Origin: Epibacterium ulvae
GTDB lineage: Bacteria; Pseudomonadota; Alphaproteobacteria; Rhodobacterales; Rhodobacteraceae
DNA length: 55,737 nt
Direction: 5' to 3'
Assembly (NCBI RefSeq): GCF_018678075.1
Contig: NZ_JAHHIR010000053.1
Coordinates: 1 to 55,737, forward strand
The notes beneath the pieces are model-generated. The model had not been told where the DNA came from and made no database searches. It was given only the letters and a program-made list of their open reading frames with translations. A program made the translations under genes and the position numbers. How positions within the stretch are numbered: the stretch's first letter is position 1; the number at the start of each line of letters is the position of its first letter. Below are positions 1 through 7,993 of this stretch, in pieces.

Positions 1-143
1 CGTGAATCGTGCCTTCATTTGTCCGTCCTTTTGTTGGGCGGACTCTACACTAATCTGGAGGAGTTTTAGGGGCTCAGGTCAAGATGAGCATGCAGAATGC
101 TTTGCTGAAGGAAGCTTAAGGAAAAAAGCGTTAAGACCGTCCA

Positions 144-183
144 CTGCCCGGCAGGGCATTGCCCTGCAATGTCCCGAGAGGGA
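144..183 (+). repeat. Short palindromic insertion element, copy A
   Basis: Forty bases interrupt an otherwise readable transposase sequence: removing them joins CGTCCA to CGGAGACGAGAG, restoring R-P-R-R-R-E. The copy reads conserved left flank CTGCCCGGCAG, stem GGCATTG, loop CCCTG, stem CAATGTC, right flank CCGAGAGG. The flanks recur in copies B to E while the hairpin stem differs in each. The length (40) is not a multiple of three, so it shifts the frame. Confidence 0.65.
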
Positions 184-336
184 CGGAGACGAGAGATGGC
201 CATGAATGCGGTCGCGCGGCATGGGGTCAGCATTGCGTTGGCCAGCCGCACATTCCAAATCTGTGAGACGTGTTATCGCTACAGCCCAGTGCTGAGCGAT
301 GAGAACGAAGAGATTTCTGACTGGCTTGAACGTCTT

Positions 337-375
337 GCCGTTGCCTGGCAGGGCATTGAAAATGCCCGAGAAGAG
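337..375 (+). repeat. Short palindromic insertion element, copy B
   Basis: Thirteen extra in-frame codons separate ERL from NKRSWGFG in the transposase remnant. The sequence is left flank TTGCCTGGCAG, perfect hairpin GGGCATT, GAA, AATGCCC, and right flank GAGAAG. It matches copy A in its flanks but has a shortened loop. As it is in frame, it would add residues without stopping translation. Confidence 0.65.
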
Positions 376-463
376 GCAAACAAGCGCTCCTGGGGTTTTG
401 GGTTGTGTTTCTTTGTATCTGCGCAACGTTCAAGGCTATGGCTGGAACCACAAGCGTGTCTAC

Positions 464-504
464 CCATTGGCTGACAGGCGATTGTGCAGCAATCTGCCGA
501 GAAG
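464..504 (+). repeat. Short palindromic insertion element, copy C
   Basis: Forty-one bases sit exactly between the codons of RVY and RIYCELEL. Deleting them restores the expected RVYRIY junction and the frame. The sequence is left flank CATTGGCTGACAG, stem GCGATTG, loop TGCAG, stem CAATC, then TGCCGAGAAG. The right part closely resembles copy D (AATCTGCCGGGAGG). Confidence 0.7.
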
Positions 505-927
505 CGGATCTACTGTGAACTGGAGCTGAACCTGCGGATCAAGCCCAAGAAGCGCCTCAAGCGTGACAAGCCTGAACCGTTGGCGGTCCCAGGCCTGCCA
601 AACGACACGTGGTCGATGGATTTTATGGCGGATCAGCTTGCAGATGGCCGTTCGATCCGGACATTAAACGTGCTTGATGACTTTAATCGCAAAGGTCTGT
701 GCATTGAAGTGGACTTCTCGTTGCCCGCCGAGCGGGTCGTGCGCAGCTTGAACCAGATCATTGAATGGCGGGGTAAACCGCAGACGATACGGGTCGACAA
801 TGGCCCCGAATACATCAGCGGGAAGCTGATGGAATGGGCTGAAAAGCATGGCGTTCGCCTCGAACATATCCAACCAGGCAAGCCGCAACAGAACGCCTAT
901 ATCGAGCGCTACAATCGCACCGTTCGC

Positions 928-969
928 GCCTCTCATCGAACCTTCATTTCGACTGCCGTGCAGTGGGAC
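928..969 (-). repeat. Short palindromic insertion element, copy E (reverse orientation)
   Basis: Forty-two bases lie between NRTVR and EWLGQY of the transposase, where the family has a single His codon (net +39, in frame). Read on the minus strand the copy is CACTGCACGGCAG, stem TCGAA, loop ATGAAGG, stem TTCGA, then TGAGAGG. The left flank is nearly identical to copy A, so this is the same family inserted in the opposite orientation. Confidence 0.55.
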
Positions 970-1215
970 GAATGGTTGGGACAATACATCTTCGAAACAA
1001 TCGAGGAGGCATAGGATCAGGCAACCGAACGGCTCTGGACTTACAACAACGAGCGCGCCAACATGGGCATCGGCGGCATGACACCCGCTATGAAGCTGAA
1101 AACAGCCGCGTGAATCGAACGGCTGAGCCCCATTAAAAATGGGGAATTACCGGGGAAACCACGACCCAAAGGCAAAACCCCGCACCATCTCTAGCGCGAG
1201 GTCCTTTAAGTCTTT

Positions 1216-1236
1216 GAAAATCCGTTCTTAAACGGA
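1216..1236 (-). terminator. sdh operon terminator overlapping the sdhB stop codon
   Basis: On the minus strand TCCGTT, loop TAAG, AACGGA is followed by TTTT. The sdhB stop codon TAA (1230-1228) is the loop. The six-pair stem plus short T run fits a compact intrinsic terminator. It lies between the operon and the IS relic. Confidence 0.55.
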
Positions 1237-2007
1237 GCGTTCGACCATCATCTGCTTGATGTTGGCAATCGCCTTGGCAGGGTTCAGGCCTTTGGGGCAG
1301 GTCTTGGCGCAGTTCATGATGGTGTGGCAGCGATACAGTTTGAACGGATCTTCCAATTCGTCCAGACGCTCACCGGTTGCCTCATCACGGCTGTCGATGA
1401 TCCAGCGATAGGCATGCAGCAAGGCCGCGGGCCCCAGGTAGCGATCACTGTTCCACCAGTAGCTCGGGCAAGAGGTCGAGCAGCTGGCGCACATCACACA
1501 TTCATACAGGCCGTCTAGTTTCTTACGGTCCTCAATGGACTGTTTCCACTCTTTAGCCGGACGGTTGGTCTTGGTCTCCAACCACGGCATGATCGAGGCG
1601 TGCTGCGCGTAGAAATGCGTCAGATCCGGGATCAGATCCTTGACCACCGACATGTGTGGCAGCGGATAGATCTTCACGTCGCCCTCAACCTCATCCAGAC
1701 CATAGATACAGGCCAGCGTATTGATGCCGTCGATATTCATCGCACAGGACCCACAGATCCCTTCGCGGCAGGAGCGGCGGAAGGTCAGGGTTGGATCAAT
1801 CTCATTCTTGATCTTGATCAGCGCGTCCAGGATCATCGGACCACATTTGTCCATATCCAGGAAGTATGTGTCCAAGCTGGGGTTTTTGCCATCATCCGGG
1901 TTCCAGCGATAAATCTGGAACTTCCGTACGTTGGTGGCCCCTTCCGGCTTTGGCCAGGTTTTACCCGTGGTGATGCGGGAATTCTTCGGGAGTGCAAATT
2001 CAACCAT
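1228..2007 (-). CDS. sdhB: Succinate dehydrogenase iron-sulfur subunit
   Basis: This is the electron-transfer subunit of respiratory complex II, passing electrons from the SdhA flavin to ubiquinone at the inner membrane. The 259 residues are full length. The N-terminal ferredoxin domain carries the [2Fe-2S] cysteines C80, C85, C88 and C100. The C-terminal domain has C170, C173, C176 and C237 for [4Fe-4S], and C180, C227 and C233 for [3Fe-4S], by analogy with E. coli SdhB. It is the last gene of sdhCDAB, starting 12 bases after the sdhA stop, and is followed by a small terminator and the IS relic. No key residue is missing. Confidence 0.97.
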   Translation of the reverse strand: MVEFALPKNSRITTGKTWPKPEGATNVRKFQIYRWNPDDGKNPSLDTYFLDMDKCGPMILDALIKIKNEIDPTLTFRRSCREGICGSCAMNIDGINTLACIYGLDEVEGDVKIYPLPHMSVVKDLIPDLTHFYAQHASIMPWLETKTNRPAKEWKQSIEDRKKLDGLYECVMCASCSTSCPSYWWNSDRYLGPAALLHAYRWIIDSRDEATGERLDELEDPFKLYRCHTIMNCAKTCPKGLNPAKAIANIKQMMVERSV

Positions 2008-2019
2008 ATCTGTATCTCC

Positions 2020-3828
2020 TTAGAATGTCCGCGCCTTGGGCGCGATTTTGGCCAGCGAGATGCCGCCTTCGTCCTCAGATGTCAGCGGATCCAGAACCAC
2101 CGGGCGGAAGCTCAGGTCTACCTTGTTGCCGTCCACGCGGGTCACCGAGTGGATGCGCCAATTCTCATCGTCGCGAGTGCTGTAATCCTCATGCGCGTGG
2201 GCGCCACGGGATTCTTTACGCGCTTCCGCGCCAACGATTGTCGCCAAAGCGTTAGGCATCAAGTTGTCGAGTTCCAGGGTTTCCATCAGGTCAGAGTTCC
2301 AGACCAGCGAGCGATCGGTAACCTTGAGGTCGTCCATCTTGGCCGCGATCGCGGTCATTTTCTCGACACCCTCTTTCAGGGTTTTGTCGGTGCGGAACAC
2401 GGCTGCATCAGACTGCATGGTCTTTTGCATTTCCAGACGCAGATCTGCAGTTGCCATCGAACCATTTGCATTGCGCAGCGCGTCGAAACGATCAAACGCC
2501 TTGTCGATGGAAGACTGGCTCAGAACTGGGTTGGACGCATCTTTGTCGACCACTTTACCCGCTCGGATCGAAGCCGCGCGGCCAAAGACCACAAGGTCGA
2601 TCAAGGAGTTCGAGCCCAGACGGTTGGCACCGTGCACAGACGCACAGCCCGCTTCGCCAGCCGCCATCAGACCAGGAACAACGGCGTTTGGATCTTCCGC
2701 AGTTGGGTTCAGAACCTCACCCCAATAGTTGGTCGGGATACCGCCCATATTGTAGTGAACGGTCGGCAGAACCGGGATCGGCTCTTTGGTGACGTCAACA
2801 CCGGCAAAAATCTTGGCCGATTCAGAGATACCCGGCAGACGTTCCGCCAGCGCGTCGGCAGGCAAGTGGCTGAGGTTCAGGTGAATGTGATCACCGCCCT
2901 CGCCCACGCCGCGTCCCTCGCGGATTTCCATGGTCATCGAACGCGAAACATAGTCACGCGGCGCCAGGTCTTTGTAGTTTGGCGCGTAACGTTCCATGAA
3001 GCGTTCGCCTTCGGAGTTGGTCAGATAACCACCTTCGCCGCGTGCACCTTCGGTGATCAGACAACCGGACCCGTAGATGCCGGTTGGGTGGAACTGAACG
3101 AATTCCATATCCTGCAGCGCAAGACCCGCGCGGGCCACCATGCCGCCACCGTCGCCGGTGCAGGTGTGAGCCGAGGTTGCCGAGAAATAGGCGCGCCCGT
3201 AACCACCGGTTGCCAGCACCACCATCTTGGCGTTGAAGACATGCATGGTGCCGTCGTCCAGCTTCCAGCAGACAACACCCTGACATTGACCGTCATCCGA
3301 CATGATCAGGTCAATGGCGAAATACTCGATATAGAATTCCGCGTTGTTCTTCAGCGACTGACCATACAGGGTGTGCAGGATCGCGTGACCGGTCCGGTCG
3401 GCTGCTGCACAGGTCCGCTGAACGGGGGGACCTTCACCAAATTCGGTGGTGTGGCCGCCAAAGGGACGCTGGTAGATCTTGCCCTCTTCGGTCCGCGAAA
3501 ACGGCACGCCGTAGTGCTCCAGCTCGTAAACCGCTTTGGGGGCTTCACGGGCGAGGTATTCCATCGCATCCGTATCACCCAACCAGTCAGAGCCTTTGAC
3601 GGTGTCATACATGTGCCACTGCCAGTTATCCGGACCCATGTTGGACAGAGAGGCCGCGATGCCGCCCTGTGCTGCAACTGTGTGCGAGCGGGTCGGGAAC
3701 ACTTTGGAGATACAGGCGGTCCGCAGACCCTGTTCTGCCATGCCAAGCGTCGCACGCAGACCCGCACCACCTGCGCCTACGACAACGACGTCGTATTCGT
3801 GGGTTTCATATTCATATGCTGCTGTCAT
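2020..3828 (-). CDS. sdhA: Succinate dehydrogenase flavoprotein subunit
   Basis: The catalytic subunit oxidises succinate to fumarate with covalently bound FAD. I chose the ATG at 3828, giving 602 residues (MTAAYEYE); an upstream in-frame extension to 3894 lacks family similarity and would overlap sdhD. The Rossmann motif GAGGAGL lies at residues 18-24. H49 in SHTVAAQGG is the flavin-linking histidine. H247 (FHPTG) and R291 (APRDYVSR) are the substrate-site residues by analogy with E. coli H242 and R286. It sits between sdhD and sdhB in one operon. Confidence 0.97.
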   Translation of the reverse strand: MTAAYEYETHEYDVVVVGAGGAGLRATLGMAEQGLRTACISKVFPTRSHTVAAQGGIAASLSNMGPDNWQWHMYDTVKGSDWLGDTDAMEYLAREAPKAVYELEHYGVPFSRTEEGKIYQRPFGGHTTEFGEGPPVQRTCAAADRTGHAILHTLYGQSLKNNAEFYIEYFAIDLIMSDDGQCQGVVCWKLDDGTMHVFNAKMVVLATGGYGRAYFSATSAHTCTGDGGGMVARAGLALQDMEFVQFHPTGIYGSGCLITEGARGEGGYLTNSEGERFMERYAPNYKDLAPRDYVSRSMTMEIREGRGVGEGGDHIHLNLSHLPADALAERLPGISESAKIFAGVDVTKEPIPVLPTVHYNMGGIPTNYWGEVLNPTAEDPNAVVPGLMAAGEAGCASVHGANRLGSNSLIDLVVFGRAASIRAGKVVDKDASNPVLSQSSIDKAFDRFDALRNANGSMATADLRLEMQKTMQSDAAVFRTDKTLKEGVEKMTAIAAKMDDLKVTDRSLVWNSDLMETLELDNLMPNALATIVGAEARKESRGAHAHEDYSTRDDENWRIHSVTRVDGNKVDLSFRPVVLDPLTSEDEGGISLAKIAPKARTF

Positions 3829-3853
3829 CGTTTCTTGTTCCTTGTCGCGCGCA

Positions 3854-4225
3854 TTAAAGGGCGAGTTTGACGAGGGCAAACAAACCCGCGGCAATCAGGG
3901 TGTAAGCAAAGGCGCCAACGGCAACCAAGGCCAGTTTTTCGGCCGTGCCGTGCATGTAGTCTTCGATCGCGACCTTCGCCTCGTTCATCAGGTGAAGTGT
4001 GATCACGACCAGGCTCAGCCCCATAACGATCGCTGGGAAGGGGCGGCTGAAGTAGGCTTGCACCTCTTCGAACGTGCCACCGATACCGGCGCCGAGGGTA
4101 AAGATGAACAGGGGAACCAGAGGGACCAGCAGGATGGAGCTGACCATCATCTGCCAGTGGTGATGTGTACCGCTGCCGCCAGCACCAAGGCCGTGGGCGC
4201 GTTTACGATCGGTCAAATAACGCAT
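3854..4225 (-). CDS. sdhD: Succinate dehydrogenase membrane anchor subunit
   Basis: This small hydrophobic subunit anchors SdhAB to the membrane and shares the heme b and quinone site with SdhC. The start is the ATG at 4225 ([12 protein letters not shown]), preceded by AAAGGAG; the protein is 123 residues with three predicted membrane segments (about 31-52, 64-85 and 98-121). The His-containing stretch [16 protein letters not shown] after the second helix fits the family. It starts 11 bases after the sdhC stop. The name rests on position and topology, because anchor subunits are poorly conserved. Confidence 0.9.
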   Translation of the reverse strand: MRYLTDRKRAHGLGAGGSGTHHHWQMMVSSILLVPLVPLFIFTLGAGIGGTFEEVQAYFSRPFPAIVMGLSLVVITLHLMNEAKVAIEDYMHGTAEKLALVAVGAFAYTLIAAGLFALVKLAL

Positions 4226-4236
4226 GGATCGCTCCT

Positions 4237-4620
4237 TTATACCGCAACGATTGTGACGACGGTCAGGCCGGTTGCGACGATGAACATCAGCAGACCCAGT
4301 TTTTCGGAAAAGTCGACGTCGAGCCCGTATCCAAAGTCCCACATGACATGGCGCAGACGGCCCAGCATGTGATACCACAGGGCCCAGGTGCCGCCCAACA
4401 TGATCAGGTCTCCAAACCAGCTGCGCACAAATCCGTCGATGCCAGCAAAGGCGGTTTCAGAGGTTGCAGCGGCGACCAGCCACCAAACAAACAGAACCGC
4501 CAGAACCAGCGAAGCAATCGCTGTGATGCGGACCATGATTGACGAACCTGACGTCATTTGCGGGCGATAGATTGTCAAATGGGGCGACAGAGGGCGGTTG
4601 CCCCGATTCACATCGGCCAT
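4237..4620 (-). CDS. sdhC: Succinate dehydrogenase cytochrome b556 subunit
   Basis: This is the heme b-binding membrane subunit of complex II. The start is the ATG at 4620 (MADVNRGNRPLSPHL), preceded by AAAGGAG; a longer frame to 4677 is not supported. The protein has 127 residues. It carries the family signature RPLSPHLTIYRPQ near the N terminus, followed by three hydrophobic helices. The H-M-L-G-R-L-R-H segment in the second helix contains the expected heme-ligand histidine. It is the first gene of sdhCDAB, with the probable promoter and operators in the 360-base upstream gap. Confidence 0.94.
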   Translation of the reverse strand: MADVNRGNRPLSPHLTIYRPQMTSGSSIMVRITAIASLVLAVLFVWWLVAAATSETAFAGIDGFVRSWFGDLIMLGGTWALWYHMLGRLRHVMWDFGYGLDVDFSEKLGLLMFIVATGLTVVTIVAV

Positions 4621-4712
4621 AGGTGGCTCCTTTCCGGTTAGCTGTGCTCGTTTTACCGGATTTTTGCCCGCTGTCACGCTAAGGTCGGGTAAATTTTGCG
4701 CTGCAGCATGGC

Positions 4713-4765
4713 TGTTGGCGCTAAAAAAATGAGATTGTGATCACGGCAACATATTAAGTGATCAC
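4713..4765 (-). promoter_or_regulatory. Composite operator upstream of sdhC
   Basis: Three sites are visible. TGTTGGCGCTAA at 4713-4724 (reverse TTAGCGCCAACA) is a LacI-type palindrome with central GCGC. Two identical GTGATCAC palindromes lie at 4737-4744 and 4758-4765, centre to centre 21 bp, with outer bases forming TTGTGATCAC and its reverse complement GTGATCACAA. The same trio, with the same 21-bp spacing, lies upstream of sucC (11079-11132). The regulators are not identifiable from the sequence. CceR (LacI family) and AkgR are known to control TCA genes in Rhodobacter and are natural candidates. Confidence 0.7.
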
Positions 4766-4883
4766 AAATATTTTCTGACTGTTTTTGTTGGACATGAAAC
4801 AATTCTGCGTTGCGTTGCATCTAGGTAATTCGAAAAAGATTAATCCATTGCAACAGCAGCGCGCAAAAATTGGCGGTCGTGCC

Positions 4884-4917
4884 AGAAACAAACAACGCGC
4901 CCGGATGACAGGGCGCG
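4884..4917 (-). terminator. Terminator downstream of mch
   Basis: On the minus strand CGCGCCC, an eight-base loop and GGGCGCG are followed by TTGTTTGTTT. The stem is perfect at 4896-4902 with 4911-4917. It separates the mch operon from the sdh promoter region. Apart from this hairpin and the operators at 4713-4765, I see nothing gene-like between 4621 and 4980. Confidence 0.8.
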
Positions 4918-4980
4918 CCGTATGGGCGGTCGCGGCTGAACCAGTTCAGGTACCACATCATATACAAAGAATGATCCCGG

Positions 4981-6012
4981 TCAGAGCGGCATCAAGGCCC
5001 AGTAGTCGAGATCCAGCAGAACCTCGGGGCGGTATTTTCCGTCCTCGCCTTTGAGCGCAAATGCCTCACCACCAGAGATCGCAACCAGTCGCAGACGGAT
5101 CGCACCCACGCCGGGGGCGGCGGTTTCCGCCTTGTCCAGAACCTCGGACCAGGCGCGGATGGTGGTGCCGGACAGACAAGGGTTGGCGTGTGCGCCGCCG
5201 TTCAGACCCACGATCATCTGCGCATTGGCCAGACCATTAAAGGACAGGGCGCGCGCCATTGAAATCACATGGCCGCCATAGATCAGCCGGGTGCCATCGG
5301 GGCGGGCGGTGGTGTCGAAATGAACCTTGGCCGTGTTTTGCCACAGGCGCGTGGCCAGCATGTGCTCGGCTTCTTCCACGGTGACGCCATCAACGTGATC
5401 GATCGTTTCGCCAATCTCGTAGTCCCCCCAACGATGGGGTTCGCCTGCAAGTGTGAAATCGTAATTGCTGAAATCTAGCCCGGTTAGGATCACCAGATCG
5501 GCGGGGTCGATCACTTTGGACAGTTCGGGAATGACGGTGTCCGGGGCAGCTGCCGCCAAATCCCGTTTGCGCACCATGACCCAGCGGACGTATTCCATGA
5601 CCACGTCATCGTTCTGGTTCAGGCCGCGCGTGCGCACATAGACGACGCCGGATTTACCGTTGGAGTTCTGCTTGACGCCGATCACCTCAGATTCCGAGCG
5701 CAGCGTGTCACCTTCATAGACCGGCAGCAGCCAGCGCCCTTCGCCATAGCCAAGATTGGCAACTGCGTTCAGCGAGACATCGGGCACCGTCTTGCCAAAG
5801 ACGATGTGAAACGCCGCCAGATCATCCAGTGGCGCACGGGGCAGACCAACCAAGGCCGCAAATTCATCCGAAGAATACAGCGCGTGGCGCGCCGGGTAGA
5901 GCGCATGATAAAGCGCGCGCTCGCCCCCGGACACGGTGCGGGGCACCGCGTGTTTAATCACGTCGCCCACTGTGTAATCTTCGAAAAAACGGCCAGAGTT
6001 GGTCTTTGCCAT
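4981..6012 (-). CDS. mch: Mesaconyl-CoA hydratase
   Basis: This enzyme hydrates mesaconyl-C1-CoA to beta-methylmalyl-CoA in the ethylmalonyl-CoA pathway, which lets many alphaproteobacteria assimilate acetyl-CoA without a glyoxylate shunt. The 343-residue protein is a double hot-dog (MaoC-like) dehydratase; residues 1-150 and about 190-330 form the two halves, beginning FFEDYTVGDVIKHAVPRTV. Its context (mcl2, nnrU-like, DUF1737, mch, sdh) matches the order I recall from Rhodobacter sphaeroides. The start ATG overlaps the DUF1737 stop by one base (TAATG), so translation is probably coupled. Confidence 0.92.
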   Translation of the reverse strand: MAKTNSGRFFEDYTVGDVIKHAVPRTVSGGERALYHALYPARHALYSSDEFAALVGLPRAPLDDLAAFHIVFGKTVPDVSLNAVANLGYGEGRWLLPVYEGDTLRSESEVIGVKQNSNGKSGVVYVRTRGLNQNDDVVMEYVRWVMVRKRDLAAAAPDTVIPELSKVIDPADLVILTGLDFSNYDFTLAGEPHRWGDYEIGETIDHVDGVTVEEAEHMLATRLWQNTAKVHFDTTARPDGTRLIYGGHVISMARALSFNGLANAQMIVGLNGGAHANPCLSGTTIRAWSEVLDKAETAAPGVGAIRLRLVAISGGEAFALKGEDGKYRPEVLLDLDYWALMPL

Positions 6013-6215
6013 TAGTGCTCTCCCAATTTGGTGTCAGGGGTATATGCGCCCTCAACCTCCTTCACCACGGATTGCCCACAGCGCATGATGCCTTTGGCGG
6101 CGTCAAACGCATAGGCGGGGTCGCCGTGCAGCTCCCAGCCCTTGTTCAGGGCGTCGGTGACTTTGTGGCAGAAGGCAGACGTATCGTCTTCGCTCAAAAA
6201 ACGGTAAAGTTTCAT
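6012..6215 (-). CDS. DUF1737 domain small protein
   Basis: A 67-residue soluble protein starting MKLYRFLSEDD, with the W-E-L-H-G-D-P core typical of DUF1737. The start at 6215 is set by an AGGA motif nine bases upstream; a longer frame to 6296 overlaps the NnrU-like gene and is not used. Its function is unknown. It is sandwiched between the NnrU-like gene (4-base gap) and mch (1-base overlap), so it is cotranscribed with ethylmalonyl-CoA pathway genes. Whether it acts in that pathway is not known. Confidence 0.85.
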   Translation of the reverse strand: MKLYRFLSEDDTSAFCHKVTDALNKGWELHGDPAYAFDAAKGIMRCGQSVVKEVEGAYTPDTKLGEH

Positions 6216-6219
6216 AGTG

Positions 6220-6768
6220 TTATCCTCCAAAAGGCGATGGACCAACGAGGCCGTGCACATAGCCGACCGCGCCCACCAGCACAATTGAAGCGCCAAAGAA
6301 CATAGCGTCCTTGGCCAAGGTGCCCTTGGGCCCCGGTGTCCATTCCTGTTCGGCGCGGTTGATCACTTTGATCTCGACCACGGTCCAGACCAGCATCGAG
6401 CCAAACAGGGCAAAGGAAGCCACGTCCCAATTCACCAACAGATGCGCCACAGCCCAAAGGCCCAGCCCCATCAGCATCGGATGACGCAGTCCGTTAAGAA
6501 GCGCGCCTTTCTTGGGGGCCGGGCTCATCATGTAAAAAGCCACCAGAACCAGCAAGTTATTGATGCCTTTAAGCGCGGCATTGGGCGCGGCCAGGTCGTA
6601 AACGTCCGCCGTTTTATAGCCCCAGATCATCAAAATGATGCTGGCAAACAGCGCCAGTGCAATAGGGCCCTTGCCCTTTTCACCAAGGGCGGCGCGTTTG
6701 GCCGGGGCCAGACGTTTGAACAAATGGGCTGCCCACCAGAGCAGGATGCCTAAGACAAGAAGTGCCAT
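6220..6768 (-). CDS. NnrU family membrane protein
   Basis: A 182-residue integral membrane protein with about five hydrophobic segments (near 1-17, 34-51, 68-84, 102-126 and 158-174). The motif NGLRHPMLMGLGLWAVAHLLVN matches the NnrU family, first described near nitric oxide reductase genes but widespread in alphaproteobacteria without denitrification. No nitrite or nitric oxide reductase genes are present here, so a role in NO metabolism is not supported by context. It lies between mcl2 and DUF1737, and its function in this operon is unknown. Confidence 0.85.
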   Translation of the reverse strand: MALLVLGILLWWAAHLFKRLAPAKRAALGEKGKGPIALALFASIILMIWGYKTADVYDLAAPNAALKGINNLLVLVAFYMMSPAPKKGALLNGLRHPMLMGLGLWAVAHLLVNWDVASFALFGSMLVWTVVEIKVINRAEQEWTPGPKGTLAKDAMFFGASIVLVGAVGYVHGLVGPSPFGG

Positions 6769-6802
6769 GTCAGTCTCCGCAGAATGTAAATCTGCTAAAC
6801 AC

Positions 6803-7657
6803 TTAGGCCTCTAGCGCTGCGATTGCATCCGCTTTGGCGAGAATTTCGCGGGCTGTTGCCACATGGAGGTTTTCGACGATTTTACCATCCACAACGGCAA
6901 CGCCCTGCCCGACTGCCTCGGCCTCTTCAAAAGCAGCGATTTGGCGACGGGCCAGATCAATTTCCGCATCAGACGGGGCAAAGGAGGCGTTGGCCATATC
7001 GACCTGCGCCGGGTGGATCAGGGTTTTGCCATCCATACCCATATCGCGGCCCTGATCGCATTCGACGGCCAGACCTTCGGCATCCTTGAAGGCGTTATAG
7101 ACCCCATCGACGATGATCTTACCCTCGGCCTTGGCAGCGAGAAGACACATATTGAGGCCACCCATCAGCGGCAGGCGGTCGGAGCGGAAGCGGGTCTGCA
7201 ACTCTTTGGCGAGGTCATTGGTGCCCATCACCAGCCCTTCGAGCTTGGGGTGCGCCGCGATTTCAACCGCGTTCAACATGCCGCGCGGGGTCTCCATCAT
7301 CGCCCACAGGGGAATATCGCCCGTAATTTCCGCAAGTGCATCCAATTCCGCCGCGCGGTCGACCTTGGGCAGGAGCACCGCGTCACAACCCATCTTGGCG
7401 GCGGCTGCAGCATCGGCGCGGCCCCATTCGGTGTCGAGCCCGTTGATGCGCACGATTTTCACCCGCGCGCCATAGCCGCCCTCTTCCAAGGCCTGGGCTA
7501 GGGTTTGGCGGGCATTTTCCTTTTCTTCCAAGGACACAGCGTCTTCGAGGTCAAAGATAATGGCATCCACAGGCAGGCCGCGGGCCTTGTCCAGCGCCCG
7601 GGGTTTGGAGCCGGGGATATAGAGAACGGAACGGTACGGACGGTTGCGCAAAGCCAT
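6803..7657 (-). CDS. mcl2: (3S)-malyl-CoA thioesterase (Mcl2 type)
   Basis: This CitE/HpcH-like TIM-barrel protein has 284 residues. It resembles R. sphaeroides Mcl2 (start PYRSVLYIPGSKPRALDKA, ending VENLHVATAREILAKAD), which hydrolyses (3S)-malyl-CoA to malate and CoA in the ethylmalonyl-CoA pathway. It is distinct from the lyase Mcl1, which has a different N terminus and a longer sequence. Motifs include FDLEDAV near residue 36, the METPRGMLNAVEIA substrate segment and GTNDLAKEL. I use the ATG at 7657 because GGGAG lies seven bases upstream; the ATG at 7678 has no ribosome site. It probably leads the operon to mch. Confidence 0.88.
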   Translation of the reverse strand: MALRNRPYRSVLYIPGSKPRALDKARGLPVDAIIFDLEDAVSLEEKENARQTLAQALEEGGYGARVKIVRINGLDTEWGRADAAAAAKMGCDAVLLPKVDRAAELDALAEITGDIPLWAMMETPRGMLNAVEIAAHPKLEGLVMGTNDLAKELQTRFRSDRLPLMGGLNMCLLAAKAEGKIIVDGVYNAFKDAEGLAVECDQGRDMGMDGKTLIHPAQVDMANASFAPSDAEIDLARRQIAAFEEAEAVGQGVAVVDGKIVENLHVATAREILAKADAIAALEA

Positions 7658-7728
7658 GAATATCTCCCGATGAGTCATAAAATTGCCAGATTGCTATCGT
7701 TTTAGAAATATGATTTCAACAGTAATTC

Positions 7729-7743
7729 TTCTGCGCTGCAGAA
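7729..7743. promoter_or_regulatory. CTGC-N3-GCAG palindrome upstream of mcl2
   Basis: TTCTGC, GCT, GCAGAA is a perfect six-base inverted repeat about 70 bases upstream of the mcl2 start. It contains CTGC-N3-GCAG, which as I recall is the binding pattern reported for the Paracoccus PHB regulator PhaR. The link is tentative. The rest of 7658-7993 shows no other feature I can support. Confidence 0.35.
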
Positions 7744-7993
7744 AAACTGTGCAAATACCGGTCATATTCCGTGTCGAAAATGTCAAACTTGGGGGTGCGC
7801 GCGCTGCGTTAACCAGTTTGCAGGGTCTTCCTGAGACAGTTTTCATACGGGACCGAGTTCATTGCATCGACCACGTGCAGGCGGATCCGTTGGCAGGAAA
7901 ACCTGCCTTATCGTCAAACCGGCCAGTTTGCAGAGCGTTATGGGGGCGTGGAATGCACTTTTGCGGGCGGCCGTTCCGGAAAGGGTAAAACCC

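Larger units (their letters stand above)
120..1113 (+). pseudogene. IS3-family transposase orfB, multiply broken
   Basis: Pieces of a DDE transposase are readable in two frames. They include an N-terminal part near 190-335, the NWGFGLCF-like region at 388-411, NHKRVY at 446-463, the rve catalytic domain from 505 (WSMDF, the DNGPE motif near 799-813, [11 protein letters not shown] near 889-921) and WTYNNERANMGIGGMTPA near 1036-1092. The damage I see is: an extra T near 411-414 that shifts the frame; short palindromic insertions at about 144-183, 337-375, 464-504 and 928-969; and an in-frame TAG at 1012-1014 where the family normally has a Gln codon. The comparison with intact family members is from memory. 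The gene cannot give an active transposase. Confidence 0.85.
1..1156 (+). mobile_element. Decayed IS3-family insertion sequence
   Basis: The segment holds a degraded IS3-family element. A ribosome-binding-like GGAGGAG at about 56-62 is followed directly by the tail of orfA (codons for SMQNALLKEA near 87-116), so most of orfA has been deleted. The orfB remnant runs to 1113, and the C-terminal end is followed by a small inverted repeat (CCCCATT/AATGGGG near 1128-1145) that resembles IS3 right ends. The exact ends and target-site duplication cannot be fixed, because the window begins at or inside the left end. The right end abuts the sdhB terminator, so the element landed just downstream of the sdh operon. 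Confidence 0.8.

Noticed and set aside
144-969. CRISPR-like array from the short palindromic blocks
   Set aside because: The blocks are irregularly spaced, occur in both orientations, have variable cores and lie inside a transposase gene; there are no cas genes.
1600-3870. A 756-codon open frame on the plus strand opposite sdhA and sdhB
   Set aside because: It is antisense to two certain genes, has no protein-like motifs and no ribosome site; long antisense frames are common in GC-rich genes.
6803-7657. Mcl1-type malyl-CoA/beta-methylmalyl-CoA lyase
   Set aside because: N terminus, length and end match the Mcl2 thioesterase type; a true mcl1 must lie elsewhere.
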